Source: Brevundimonas fontaquae (GTDB lineage Bacteria > Pseudomonadota > Alphaproteobacteria > Caulobacterales > Caulobacteraceae). From it: a stretch of DNA of 64,000 bases. Both the position numbers and the translations under genes were made by a program. The notes below the pieces were generated by a model. The model was not told the origin of the DNA, ran no database searches, and worked only from the letters and a program-made list of their open reading frames with translations. This document shows positions 45,308 to 53,696 of this stretch, one piece after another (position 1 is the first letter of the stretch; each line of letters starts with the position of its first letter). The stretch lies in NCBI RefSeq assembly GCF_017086445.1, contig NZ_CP070968.1, positions 3,224,001 to 3,288,000 of the forward strand, written 5' to 3'.

Positions 45308-45620
45308 GGCGACCCCTGAAGCTTCTGCATTCTGAGGCTCAAGGATGAGGCGATGATTAATATCAAATCTGAACCAAGCGCTATGTAGGATTGCGTATCC
45401 GTTCCGACGCTTATGGCGCAGTCCGACCGCGCTTCACGCGACACCGACGACGACGGATCGGACATTTTTTTTGGAATACGTAGGTTCACGTAGGTCCAAA
45501 AGCCCTGTACAAAAGTTGTCAGAAACGTGTCGAAGTTCGTTGGATCGGGTACAACACGTCCATGCTCATGAGCTCACGTCACCTCGCATTGATTTCGCCT
45601 GCGGTCACCTAGCCACGCCG
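45308..45620. other. Divergent promoter region between torF-like and FixL-like genes
   Basis: These 313 bases have no gene I can support. The stretch is AT-richer than its surroundings and contains a T-rich run (TTTTTTTTGG near 45466-45475). The promoters of both divergent genes must lie here. An open frame continues upstream of the kinase ATG from a TTG at 45471, but it has no hydrophobic start or ribosome site and is treated as leader. Confidence 0.5.
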
Positions 45621-47054
45621 ATGACCCTTCGATCAAAGACAGGGTGGAACGGGGTCTTGATCGCATGTTCAACAGTGCTTATTGCGACGCTTATTCGTAG
45701 CGTTCTCGAACGGTTTGGAAATTTCTATTACCTTCCGCTTGTTCCGGCGGTGATGGCGACGGCATTACTGGCTGGAAGACTGGCCGTGGCGCTTGCGATA
45801 CTGTTGGCCATAGGAACTAATCTATGGCTGGTGCAACGTGAGGACGGGCTGGACGCCGCAACAAATGCAGCCCTGTTCGCCGTCATCGCCTGGGTCATCG
45901 CAGAAGTCTGTCGTCGGTTGATCGACTCGCTGGAACAAGCCCGCGCCCTGACGCGTGATTTGGCGGTGCGCGAGATGCTGCTCGACACCATCGTGGCCTC
46001 CACCCCGATCGTGACTCTGGACCGCGAGGGACGGACGCGTCGGGTGACCCCTGCAGCCGCTAATCTGTTGCGCGTGGATCGTCTGGCGGCGATCGCCCAG
46101 CCATTCGGGTCGCTGCTGCCGGGGTTTGACGAAACGGCCCTGACAAAGGCCCGTCAAGGCGGCGAGGTTCTCGCACCATCGTCCGGCCCGTGGACGAGCG
46201 GGCCGTCGCCCCTGCCCGGCCCGCCCCTGACGCTTCACGCCAACGTCCTGCCCGACGACATCTCGCCAGAGCACATCATCCTGACGCTGGGCGATGACAG
46301 CGAGGCCGAAAGAATCCGGCGCAGCGAAAGAGATCTGATCGCCAGGCTGAGCAAAGTCTGGCGTCTGAACTCGATGGGGGAGATGGCCGCGACACTGGCC
46401 CACGAACTGAACCAGCCGCTGAGCGCCGCCGCCGTCTATCTGCATGCCAGCCAGGTTGAGCTGGCAGGTCTGGGACCCGCAGCGGACGGGCCGACCAAGA
46501 CCATCGAGTTGGCAAAGGCGCAGTTGCTGCGTGCGGGAGACATCATCCGTCGCATGCGGGAACACGTCGCCACGGGGGCTCGGTCCGTCACAGAGGAACG
46601 CGCGTCGCTGATCGTCCTGGATCTTGCGCCGGTCTTCGCCCTGATCGGACAGGATACCGACACCCCTATCGATCTGGACATGGAAGAGACCGACGATCGG
46701 GTGCTGGCCGACCGCATCCAGATTCAGCAGGCGCTGGCCAATCTGGTGCGCAACGCGGTGGACGCGGTCATCGGACGTGAAGACGCGCGTGTCACCCTGA
46801 CGGGACGCTCGCACGGATCGGATGGCTATGAAATCGCGGTTTCGGACAACGGCGACGGCATACCCGCAGAGCAGATGGACGACATCTTCCATCCGATGAC
46901 CACCACCAAGCCAGGCGGCATGGGCCTGGGTCTATCCGTGACGCGCTCGATTGTCGAAAGTCACGGCGCCGCTCTGGTCGTCAGGCGCAATCCTCAAGGC
47001 GGAGCGACATTCTCGTTCCGTCTGCCTCGCCTCACGGAGCCCGACCTCCCATGA
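45621..47054 (+). CDS. FixL-type membrane sensor histidine kinase
   Basis: A 477-aa kinase. An N-terminal membrane region of about four helices (10-105, including LIACSTVLIATLIRSVLER and LAVALAILLAIGTNLWLV) is followed by a PAS-like domain (TIVASTPIVTLDREGRTRRVTPAAANLL). The kinase core has His261 in MAATLAHELNQPLSAAAVYL, the N box LANLVRNAVDAV, G boxes VSDNGDGIP and GGMGLGLSVT. HELNQPL is characteristic of FixL and other NtrB-like kinases. The ATG at 45621 fits the membrane start. No heme-binding PAS signature was seen, so oxygen sensing is not implied. It overlaps the response regulator gene by four bases. Confidence 0.9.
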   Translation: MTLRSKTGWNGVLIACSTVLIATLIRSVLERFGNFYYLPLVPAVMATALLAGRLAVALAILLAIGTNLWLVQREDGLDAATNAALFAVIAWVIAEVCRRLIDSLEQARALTRDLAVREMLLDTIVASTPIVTLDREGRTRRVTPAAANLLRVDRLAAIAQPFGSLLPGFDETALTKARQGGEVLAPSSGPWTSGPSPLPGPPLTLHANVLPDDISPEHIILTLGDDSEAERIRRSERDLIARLSKVWRLNSMGEMAATLAHELNQPLSAAAVYLHASQVELAGLGPAADGPTKTIELAKAQLLRAGDIIRRMREHVATGARSVTEERASLIVLDLAPVFALIGQDTDTPIDLDMEETDDRVLADRIQIQQALANLVRNAVDAVIGREDARVTLTGRSHGSDGYEIAVSDNGDGIPAEQMDDIFHPMTTTKPGGMGLGLSVTRSIVESHGAALVVRRNPQGGATFSFRLPRLTEPDLP

Positions 47055-47662
47055 GCTCACATTCCGTCTTCATCATCGACGACGACCCCTTCATGCGAGA
47101 CGCTCTGGTGTTGATGCTGCGGGGGGCGGGTTTCCGGGCGCGCAGTTTCGTCAGCGCCGACGACTTCCTGGTCAATCTGCCTGCAGACAAGAGCGCCTGC
47201 GTCATCACCGATGTGAGGATGCCGGGGCTTCAGGGTTCTGAACTCGTTGGGCGTCTCAAAAGCCTGCGCGGCGACACTTGGCCGGTGATCGTCATCACGG
47301 GCCACGGCGAGGTGGCGCTTGCGGTTCATCTGATGAAGGCGGGCGTCGTCGATTTCGTCGAAAAGCCGTTCGATCCACAGCGGATACTGGACGCCGTCTC
47401 CAGCTGCCTGGCCTCCCTGACCAGTCTGGAGGCCGAACGCATCGCGCGCGACGACGCCAAGGCCCGCCTGGACACCCTGACCCCGCGCGAGCGGCAAGTA
47501 TTCGACGCCCTGATCGACGGCTGTTCGAACAAGGAGATCGCGCAAAGGCTGGAGATCAGCCCGCGCACGGTGGAGATCTTTCGCGCCAAGGTGATGACGA
47601 AAATGCAGGCCGCGAACCTGTCCACCCTGGTCCGGATCGGAATGCGCGCCGGCGACGCTTGA
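47051..47662 (+). CDS. FixJ-type response regulator
   Basis: A 203-aa response regulator with a receiver domain (IIDDDPFMRD, phospho-acceptor Asp54 in ITDVRMPGLQG, Lys in VEKPFD) and a LuxR-type helix-turn-helix (LTPRERQVFDALIDGCSNKEIAQRLEISPRTVEIFRAKVMTKM). Its start lies within the kinase stop (ATGA). It forms a two-component pair with the preceding kinase; targets unknown, though the torF-like gene is divergent to the pair and a plausible target. Confidence 0.94.
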   Translation: MSSHSVFIIDDDPFMRDALVLMLRGAGFRARSFVSADDFLVNLPADKSACVITDVRMPGLQGSELVGRLKSLRGDTWPVIVITGHGEVALAVHLMKAGVVDFVEKPFDPQRILDAVSSCLASLTSLEAERIARDDAKARLDTLTPRERQVFDALIDGCSNKEIAQRLEISPRTVEIFRAKVMTKMQAANLSTLVRIGMRAGDA

Positions 47663-47696
47663 GCCGGACGAGATTCGTCGCCACCTTAGTCGCGAC

Positions 47697-50186
47697 ATGA
47701 GCGACCGGTCCGCAGGCCTCGCCCCGTCCCGCGTGACTGCGGTCCTGGGGCCCACCAACACCGGCAAGACCCATCTGGCGGTCGAGCGGATGCTGGGTCA
47801 CGCCTCGGGCATGATCGGCCTGCCGCTGCGTCTGCTGGCGCGCGAGATCTATGAGCGGATCGTCAAACAGCGCGGCGCGGCGGCCGTCGCCCTGATCACC
47901 GGCGAGGAAAAGATCGTCCCGCCGCGCCCGCACTATTTCGTCTGCACGGTCGAGGCCATGCCGCTGGAGCGGTCGGTCGAGTTTCTGGCCATCGACGAAA
48001 TCCAGTTGGTCGTCGACCCCGAACGTGGCCACGTCTTCACCCAGCGGCTGCTGCACGCGCGCGGCCGGTTCGAGACCATGTTCCTGGGCGCCGGCACCAT
48101 GGAGCCGCTGATCCGCCGCCTGGTCCCGGACGTGGAGATCGTGACGCGCGACCGACTGTCCACCCTGTCCTACGCGGGCTCCAAGAAGCTGACCCGCCTG
48201 CCCCGCCGCAGCGCCATCGTCGCCTTCTCGACCGACCGCGTCTACGCCATCGCCGAACTGATCCGACGTCAGCGCGGCGGCGCGGCCGTGGTGATGGGCA
48301 GTCTGTCCCCCCGCACCCGCAACGCCCAAGTGGCCCTGTATCAGTCGGGCGAGGTCGATTTCCTGGTCGCCACCGACGCCATCGGCATGGGGCTGAACAT
48401 GGATGTGGACCATGTCGCCTTTGCGGGCTTGAGGAAGTTCGACGGGCGGCGCACCCGCTGGCTTTACGCGCACGAGATCGGCCAGATCGCCGGACGGGCC
48501 GGCCGGCATCTGCGCGACGGCACCTTCGGCGTCACGGCCGAGGCCGAGGATCTTGACCCCGATCTGGTCGAACAGGTGGTCGAGCATCGGTCCGATCCGA
48601 TCGAGGCGGCGGAGTGGCGGAACGCCCGGCTGGATTTCGACACCCTGCCCGATCTGCTTCGCTCGCTGACGGTGACGCCCCAACGATCGGGACTGAGCCT
48701 GACGGCGGAGGCTCTGGATGAGACCCTGCTGCGTCGCCTGATCAAGGACGAGGAGATCGCGCGCGTCGGGCGCTCGCGCGGGGCGGTCATGCGTCTGTGG
48801 GAGGCGTGCCAGCTGCCCGACTTCCAGAAGACGACGCTGGATGAACACGCCCGGCTGGCCAAGGACGTCTTTCACGCCCTGACCGGCAAGCGCGGCCGGC
48901 TGACCGACGACTGGATGGCGCCGCGCTTCGCCTTCGTGGATCGTGACGACGGTCAGATCGATCAGCTGTCGGCGCGGCTGTCGGCGGTGCGCACCCTGTC
49001 CTACATCGCCAACCGGCCGGACTGGGTCCACGACGCGCAAGGCTGGCGCGACAAGACCCGCGCGCTGGAGGACCGGCTGTCCGACGTGCTGCACGAGCGG
49101 CTGACCGCCCGGTTCGTGGATCGCCGCACCACCGCCCTGATGCGAGCGTTGAACGTGCGCGAAGACACGTTTGCAGGCGTCGCCGAAGACGGCGAGGTCA
49201 CGGTCGAGGGACAGGTCGTCGGCCAGCTGGAGGGCGTGCGGTTCCAGATGGAGAAGGGTTCGTCGGCCCTGGAAGACCGCACCCTGCGTCAGGCGGCCGT
49301 GCGTGCGGTGACGCCCGAGATCAACCGACGGCTGGGATGTCTGGCGGCCGAGACAGATGACGGGTTTTCGGTCACGCCGGACGGGGCGGTGCTGTGGCGC
49401 GGCGTGCTGACGGCGCAGATCAACGCGACGCCGCAGGGGGTCGATCCGTTCACGCCCTCCGTGCGCCTGCTGGGCGACTTGGGACCGACGCCCGCCCGCG
49501 AGCGCGCCCAGCGCCGGATCGAGGCGTGGCTGGCGGCGGAAGCAGGCCGTGCGCTGCGCGATCTGCGACGGCTGCGTCAGGCGGTGGAGTCGGGGACATT
49601 GAAGGGCCTTCCGCGCGGCATCGCCTTTCGCCTGATCGAGGCCGGCGGCGTGATCGACCGGCGCGAGGTCGAACGCGATCTGGCCGCGCTCAGTCAGGTC
49701 GAGCGCCGCACGCTGCGCAGTTTCGCCATCCGCATCGGCGTGCATTCGGTGTGGCTGCCCGGCCTTCAGAAGCCGCGCGCGCGCCATTTCGCCCAGGCCT
49801 TCGTCGCCGCGCCGCTGATCCCGGCGACGCCCGATCTGATCCCCGCCCCGGTGGAGCCGCCGTCGGCGCGGCTGTTGTCCGCACACGGATTGCGATTGGC
49901 GGGACGGTGGCTGGCGCCGGTCGAGACGCTGGAGAAGATGGCCGAGCTGCGGGCCGCCAATCACGGCCGGCTGTCCGACGAGGCTCTGACCGATCTGGGC
50001 TGGCGCGCCGATCAGGCCAAACAGATCATCGCCGCCCTGAAGGTCGAACGCGCCCGCCTGCCCGACAAGCCGGGCGCAGCGCCGAAGATCGTCAAGGACT
50101 CGCCCTTCGCCGCCCTTGCCGCCCTGACGGAGGCTCCCCCGGCGCGACCCAAGCGTCGTCGCCCGCGTCGAAAGGCGAAGGCTTGA
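47697..50186 (+). CDS. SUV3-type DExD/H RNA helicase
   Basis: An 829-aa helicase of the mitochondrial SUV3-like group found in alphaproteobacteria. Motif I GPTNTGKTH starts at residue 18, motif II is DEIQ near 98, motif III is FLGAGTM, and the second domain has VVMGSLSPRTRNAQV, VATDAIGMGLNM and IAGRAGRH (motif VI). The tail is long and basic (KRRRPRRKAKA). It probably unwinds RNA in degradation or ribosome-related processing. The stop overlaps the next gene by four bases. Confidence 0.93.
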   Translation: MSDRSAGLAPSRVTAVLGPTNTGKTHLAVERMLGHASGMIGLPLRLLAREIYERIVKQRGAAAVALITGEEKIVPPRPHYFVCTVEAMPLERSVEFLAIDEIQLVVDPERGHVFTQRLLHARGRFETMFLGAGTMEPLIRRLVPDVEIVTRDRLSTLSYAGSKKLTRLPRRSAIVAFSTDRVYAIAELIRRQRGGAAVVMGSLSPRTRNAQVALYQSGEVDFLVATDAIGMGLNMDVDHVAFAGLRKFDGRRTRWLYAHEIGQIAGRAGRHLRDGTFGVTAEAEDLDPDLVEQVVEHRSDPIEAAEWRNARLDFDTLPDLLRSLTVTPQRSGLSLTAEALDETLLRRLIKDEEIARVGRSRGAVMRLWEACQLPDFQKTTLDEHARLAKDVFHALTGKRGRLTDDWMAPRFAFVDRDDGQIDQLSARLSAVRTLSYIANRPDWVHDAQGWRDKTRALEDRLSDVLHERLTARFVDRRTTALMRALNVREDTFAGVAEDGEVTVEGQVVGQLEGVRFQMEKGSSALEDRTLRQAAVRAVTPEINRRLGCLAAETDDGFSVTPDGAVLWRGVLTAQINATPQGVDPFTPSVRLLGDLGPTPARERAQRRIEAWLAAEAGRALRDLRRLRQAVESGTLKGLPRGIAFRLIEAGGVIDRREVERDLAALSQVERRTLRSFAIRIGVHSVWLPGLQKPRARHFAQAFVAAPLIPATPDLIPAPVEPPSARLLSAHGLRLAGRWLAPVETLEKMAELRAANHGRLSDEALTDLGWRADQAKQIIAALKVERARLPDKPGAAPKIVKDSPFAALAALTEAPPARPKRRRPRRKAKA

Positions 50187-50458
50187 ACGAGAACGCCTGT
50201 CGCATCGACATCTGGCTGTGGCGCGCGCGGTTCGTAAAGACGCGCGGCCTGGCGGCCGATCTGGTGGAGCGGGGGGCGGTGCGGCTGACGCATCAGGGGC
50301 GCGAGACGCGGCTCGACAAGCCCAGCCGATGCGTTCACGTCGGCGACTTACTGACCTTCGCCCAGAACGGACACGTCACCAGCCTGAAGGTCGAGGGGCT
50401 TGGCGAAAGGCGCGGGCCTGCCGAAGAGGCCCGCGCCCTGTATTCGCTTACGGTATAA
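50183..50458 (+). CDS. S4-domain RNA-binding protein (Hsp15-like)
   Basis: A 91-aa protein with the S4 motif RIDIWLWRARFVKTRGLAADLVERGAVRLTHQGRETRLDKPSRCVHVGDLLTF, as in Hsp15 (HslR), which binds 50S subunits carrying nascent chains. The TTG start overlaps the stop of the helicase gene (TTGA), with AAGG-like bases before it. The pairing with an RNA helicase suggests a common function in RNA or ribosome rescue. Confidence 0.9.
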   Translation: MNENACRIDIWLWRARFVKTRGLAADLVERGAVRLTHQGRETRLDKPSRCVHVGDLLTFAQNGHVTSLKVEGLGERRGPAEEARALYSLTV

Positions 50459-50463
50459 ATTGC

Positions 50464-50530
50464 CTCAAGTAGCGCGAAGCGCGGTAGGCTCAAAAGAACG
50501 GCCTCAAGTCGCGCGCAGCGCGCTAGCTCC
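50464..50530. repeat. Two short palindromic repeat units after the S4 gene
   Basis: The unit at 50464-50487 begins CTCAAGTAGCGCGAAGCGCG and recurs exactly at 60075-60098. A variant (CTCAAGTCGCGCGCAGCGCG) follows about 39 bases later, at about 50503-50526. Each has the core GCGCGAAGCGC or similar and would form a small hairpin. Confidence 0.75.
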
Positions 50531-51157
50531 TTACTTTTGGATCACGAACTCGCCTTCGATGTGCAGCTTCACCTCGTCGGAGACGGCCGGCAGGGCGTAG
50601 TTGATGCCGAAGTCCGAGCGTTTGATGGTCGCCTCGCCGTCGAAGCCGGCCTTGTAGGCGCCCATGACGGTTCCGGCGCCGTTGAACTCGACCTCGATGG
50701 TGACGGGCTTGGTCACGCCCTTCAGGGTCAGATCACCGACCACGGTCGCCTCGTTGGCGTCATCGGCGTCGACCGTGACCGAGCGCGAGACGAAGGTCGC
50801 GGTCGGGTATTGGGCGGTGTCGAAGAAGTCGGCGGTTTGCAGGTGGGCCTTCAGACGGTCGTCGTTGGGAGCCACGTCGGTCAGCGGGATCGTCGCGGTC
50901 AGGGTCGAGGCCGACGGGTTGGCCGGATCCAGCTTCAGCACCGCCTTCACGTTCACGAACTGGCCCGTATAGGTCGAAAGGCCGAAGTGATTGACCGACC
51001 AGGTGATCTTGCCGTGGCCGGAATCGAGATCGTAGTTCCCGGCGGTGACTTCGGCGGGGTTCTTGGTCAGAGCGGCCTGAGCCACGACCGCACCGCCGGC
51101 GATCAGGCTGAGGGCGGCCGCGCCGGCGACGGCGTATTTCATGAAGGGGGTGCGCAT
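50531..51157 (-). CDS. YceI-family periplasmic protein
   Basis: A 208-aa lipocalin-like protein of the YceI family, which binds isoprenoid-like lipids in known structures. The signal peptide is about 1-29 (ending VVAQAAL). The mature part starts NYDLDSGHGKITWSVNHFGLSTYTGQF, the family signature, followed by LTDVAPNDDRLKAHLQTADFFDTAQYPTATF and LTLKGVTKPVTIEVEF. The ATG at 51157 is taken; another at 51142 is possible. It is divergent from fdxA and probably responds to its own promoter. Confidence 0.92.
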   Translation of the reverse strand: MRTPFMKYAVAGAAALSLIAGGAVVAQAALTKNPAEVTAGNYDLDSGHGKITWSVNHFGLSTYTGQFVNVKAVLKLDPANPSASTLTATIPLTDVAPNDDRLKAHLQTADFFDTAQYPTATFVSRSVTVDADDANEATVVGDLTLKGVTKPVTIEVEFNGAGTVMGAYKAGFDGEATIKRSDFGINYALPAVSDEVKLHIEGEFVIQK

Positions 51158-51217
51158 GGGGAGTTCCTGTCGATAGGGCGGATATGCAATCAATACAGTT
51201 GCGATTAGGCGCCGTTC

Positions 51218-51264
51218 TGTCAAGGCGCTGCGAATGGCTCTCGCCTTAAGCCGCGCTGTTGACA
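51218..51264. promoter_or_regulatory. Divergent -35-like elements of yceI and fdxA
   Basis: TTGACA is found at 51259-51264 on the plus strand (towards fdxA) and at 51218-51223 on the minus strand (towards yceI). The -10 regions are not clear, so the assignment is tentative. Confidence 0.35.
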
Positions 51265-51328
51265 GTTGGTTGCGTGGCCGCCATGTCGCAGGCCTCCCGC
51301 CCACAGACCGACACCCGTTTCTCGCCCA

Positions 51329-51670
51329 ATGACCTACATCGTCACCGACGCCTGCGTGAAATGTAAGTTCATGGACTGCGTCGAGGTGTGTCCGGTGGAC
51401 TGCTTCTACGAGGGCGAGAACTTCCTGGTGATCGCGCCGGACGAATGCATCGACTGCGGCGTGTGCGAACCGGAATGCCCCGTCGACGCCATCGTGCCGG
51501 ACACTGAGGACGAGCCCGACGGCAAATGGCTTCAGGTCAACGCCGAATACGCCAAGGTCTGGCCCAACATCACCGTCAAGGGCACGCCCCCCGCCGACCG
51601 CGAGCAGTACGAGCGCGAAACGGGCAAATACGAGAAATACTTCAGCCCCAAGCCGGGCAAGGGTTCCTGA
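51329..51670 (+). CDS. fdxA: 7Fe ferredoxin FdxA
   Basis: A 113-aa ferredoxin with one [3Fe-4S] and one [4Fe-4S] cluster, as in other FdxA proteins. It has the cysteine pattern in [26 protein letters not shown] and [18 protein letters not shown]. The C-terminal extension after EDEPDGKW with [15 protein letters not shown] is normal for the family. It carries electrons for unidentified partners. The ATG at 51329 is the only start that leaves the cluster domain at the N-terminus. Confidence 0.96.
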   Translation: MTYIVTDACVKCKFMDCVEVCPVDCFYEGENFLVIAPDECIDCGVCEPECPVDAIVPDTEDEPDGKWLQVNAEYAKVWPNITVKGTPPADREQYERETGKYEKYFSPKPGKGS

Positions 51671-51708
51671 CTTCAGGACCGGCGCCGCTCAAGCCTTGCC
51701 GTATTTGC

Positions 51709-51730
51709 ACGTCCGCCCTGTGGACGTTTT
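51709..51730 (+). terminator. Possible fdxA terminator
   Basis: ACGTCC (51709-51714) pairs with GGACGT (51722-51727) around GCCCTGT, followed by TTT. It is a weak hairpin with a short T-run, overlapping the carD -35 candidate. Confidence 0.5.
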
Positions 51731-51756
51731 GAAATTCCGCAGATTTGTGATAGGTT
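51729..51756 (+). promoter_or_regulatory. Candidate carD promoter
   Basis: TTGAAA (51729-51734) and TAGGTT (51751-51756) are separated by 16 bases. Transcripts would start near 51763 and give a leader of about 200 bases before the carD ATG. Confidence 0.45.
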
Positions 51757-51970
51757 CTGTTTCATTGGATCGGGCGGTCCGCGAAACCTTCGCGCCGCCC
51801 GTGTTTGCGACAGAATCCCGCCCTAGACGGGATCGGCCAGAGGTTTGGTGATCCGTTTCCGCTTTTGACGCCTGACATCATCCCCTCCGACGGAGCGATC
51901 CGGCGGGTGAGATCCTGTTTGCGTTTCCTGCGCCTTCGTTTCGCCCGGCCCTGACCGGGAAAGGACGATT

Positions 51971-52501
51971 ATGACGAGCAAGACTGGTCTGGAGTTCAAG
52001 GTTGGCGACGCGGTCGTCTATCCGGCGCACGGCGTCGGCAAGGTGGCGGCGATCGAGACCCAGGAAGTCGCGGGGATGTCGCTGGAGGTCTATGTCGTGA
52101 CCTTCGACCACGAGAAGATGACCCTGCGCGTCCCGACCAAGAAGGCCGTGACGGCCGGCCTGCGTTCGCTGGCCGCCGACGACGTCGTGACCAAGGCCCT
52201 GACCACGCTGAAGGGCCGCGCGCGCATCAAGCGCACCATGTGGTCGCGTCGCGCCCAGGAATACGAAGCCAAGATCAACTCGGGTGACCTGATCTCCATC
52301 GCCGAAGTGGTCCGCGATCTGCACCGCGCCGACACCCAGCCGGAACAGTCCTATTCGGAGCGCCAGCTCTATGAATCGGCTTTGGACCGCATGGCGCGCG
52401 AAGTCGCCGCCGCCAACAAGATCGACAAGGACGCCGCCGTCGAGCTGCTCGCCAAGTCGCTCAGCGCCAAAAAGCCGATCCCGACCGCCGAAGCCGCCTA
52501 A
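51971..52501 (+). CDS. carD: CarD/CdnL family transcription factor
   Basis: RNA polymerase-binding global regulator of the CarD/CdnL/TRCF-RID family, 176 aa. It stabilises open promoter complexes; the Caulobacter homologue CdnL affects growth and ribosomal gene expression. The N-terminal Tudor-like domain (FKVGDAVVYPAHGVGKVAAIETQEVAG) contacts the polymerase beta subunit. The helical C-terminal domain includes RARIKRTMWSRRAQEYEAKINSGD and LAKSLSAKKPIPTAEAA. It is monocistronic with a strong terminator. Confidence 0.96.
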   Translation: MTSKTGLEFKVGDAVVYPAHGVGKVAAIETQEVAGMSLEVYVVTFDHEKMTLRVPTKKAVTAGLRSLAADDVVTKALTTLKGRARIKRTMWSRRAQEYEAKINSGDLISIAEVVRDLHRADTQPEQSYSERQLYESALDRMAREVAAANKIDKDAAVELLAKSLSAKKPIPTAEAA

Positions 52502-52524
52502 GCTTCGAGTTTCGGACAAAAGAA

Positions 52525-52554
52525 AAGGCCCCGGAGCAATCCGGGGCCTTTTTT
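52525..52554 (+). terminator. Intrinsic terminator of carD
   Basis: AAGGCCCCGG (52525-52534) and CCGGGGCCTT (52541-52550) pair perfectly around AGCAAT and are followed by TTTT. It is 24 bases after the carD stop. Confidence 0.95.
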
Positions 52555-52574
52555 GATGCGTTGCAGAGCCGCCG

Positions 52575-53054
52575 TCAGAAGTATTCGGCGTTGGCCGGGC
52601 ACTGGGCGCTGATGCGGCGCGCCGTGATGCTGGCGGGGATATAGGGCGTGCCGCGCACGATCTGGGCGCCGCCACGGAAGCTGAAGCTGGTTTCCGTGTA
52701 GGTCCCGTTCAGGCGAACGGCGATGCGGCGGCCCTTGCGGTCCTGGCAGGTTCCCTCGAAGCGGGCATTGCCGTTGCCGACCACGCGGGTCGGATAGGTG
52801 CAGCGCCACTTGTTGGTCGACAGGCCGCCGAAGAATCGGTTGATCTCGCTGGGCCGCACACACTTCTGCTCGGTATCGCGCTGGCCCACCGCGCTGGTGG
52901 TGTATTCCCAGTAGCCGGGCAGGACTTCGGACTGGGCGGCGGTCTGGGCCGGGGCGATGGCGGGCGAGGCCAGCATGAAGCCGCCGGCCATCACCGGGGC
53001 CAGGACCGCGAGCGCGCGCTTGGGCAGGCGATCGATCAAGGACGGACGGGACAT
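52575..53054 (-). CDS. Exported DUF3617-like protein
   Basis: A 159-aa protein with a long signal-like N-terminus (about 1-38, RALAVLAPVMAGGFMLASPAIAPAQT). The mature domain starts LPGYWEYTTSAVGQRDTEQKCVRPSEINRFF, with four cysteines in a pattern typical of DUF3617 (CVRPSE, WRCTYP, FEGTCQD, AQCPAN). It is probably periplasmic; function unknown. The ATG at 53054 is favoured because AGAAGG lies five bases before it; upstream in-frame ATGs lack such a site. Confidence 0.78.
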   Translation of the reverse strand: MSRPSLIDRLPKRALAVLAPVMAGGFMLASPAIAPAQTAAQSEVLPGYWEYTTSAVGQRDTEQKCVRPSEINRFFGGLSTNKWRCTYPTRVVGNGNARFEGTCQDRKGRRIAVRLNGTYTETSFSFRGGAQIVRGTPYIPASITARRISAQCPANAEYF

Positions 53055-53168
53055 GGAAGCCTTCTGTTCTGCTTGGGTCTCTTTTGAGGTCGTCATCATA
53101 TGGGCCATACAGGGCGGCATTTGAATGACGGCTGAACGAGGCGTGGGGACGATGGGTCCAGACTCGGC

Positions 53169-53197
53169 TTGACGCCGAACCGCCTCTTCCCTTATAC
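53169..53197 (+). promoter_or_regulatory. Promoter of rpmB
   Basis: TTGACG (53169-53174) and TTATAC (53192-53197) are separated by 17 bases, a close match to a housekeeping promoter. It is about 95 bases before the rpmB ATG. Confidence 0.75.
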
Positions 53198-53290
53198 GGC
53201 CCCCTCTCGCGCGGGCTGGTTCCCGCGCGCAACTGTTTCATGCGTCCTCTCCCACGCTCGGGCTGGACGCCGCACCTTAAGGATCTGACG

Positions 53291-53587
53291 ATGTCGCGTC
53301 GTTGCGAACTCACCGGTATCGGCCCCATGGTCGGCCACAACGTGAGCCACTCGAACATCAAGACCAAGCGCCGCTTCCTGCCGTCGCTGAAGACGGTCAA
53401 GGTCACGTCGGAAGCCCTGGGCCAGACGTTCAGCCTGCGCATCTCGAACGCCGCGCTGCGCACCCTGGACTACAAGGGCGGCCTTGACGTCTTCATCGTC
53501 AAGGCCCGCGACGAGCAGCTGTCGATCGCCGCTCAGCGCATCAAGCGCCAGATTCGCGCCAAGCTCGCCGAACAAGCCGCCGCCTGA
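53291..53587 (+). CDS. rpmB: 50S ribosomal protein L28
   Basis: A 98-aa ribosomal protein of the large subunit, the alphaproteobacterial long form. The N-terminus MSRRCELTGIGPMVGHNVSHSNIKTKRRFLP is the L28 signature. The ATG follows AAGGA about seven bases before. A terminator lies behind it. Confidence 0.98.
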   Translation: MSRRCELTGIGPMVGHNVSHSNIKTKRRFLPSLKTVKVTSEALGQTFSLRISNAALRTLDYKGGLDVFIVKARDEQLSIAAQRIKRQIRAKLAEQAAA

Positions 53588-53616
53588 TCGGCGACCGCGA
53601 CATAGATTTCTGGAAG

Positions 53617-53643
53617 AGGCCGGTGGAAACACCGGCCTTTTTC
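53617..53643 (+). terminator. Intrinsic terminator of rpmB
   Basis: AGGCCGGTG (53617-53625) and CACCGGCCT (53630-53638) form a nine-pair stem with loop GAAA, followed by TTTTTC. Confidence 0.95.
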
Positions 53644-53696
53644 TTTGCGCCATTGCCCGCTCGCGCTAGCCTGTCGCCTCAGACGGGGAGCGGTTC

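Larger units (their letters stand above)
51671..51970 (+). other. Leader region of carD
   Basis: A gene-free stretch of 300 bases. It holds a likely fdxA hairpin (51709-51727), a promoter candidate (51729-51756) and then about 210 bases of untranslated leader before carD. I see no ORF with a ribosome site in it. Confidence 0.6.

Noticed and set aside
45471..45620. Extension of the FixL-like kinase to a TTG at 45471
   Set aside because: The added 50 residues are polar, unlike the membrane start of the family, and no ribosome site precedes the TTG.
47556..49964. Minus-strand open frame of about 800 codons across the helicase gene
   Set aside because: It is antisense to the SUV3-type helicase; composition is typical of a shadow frame.
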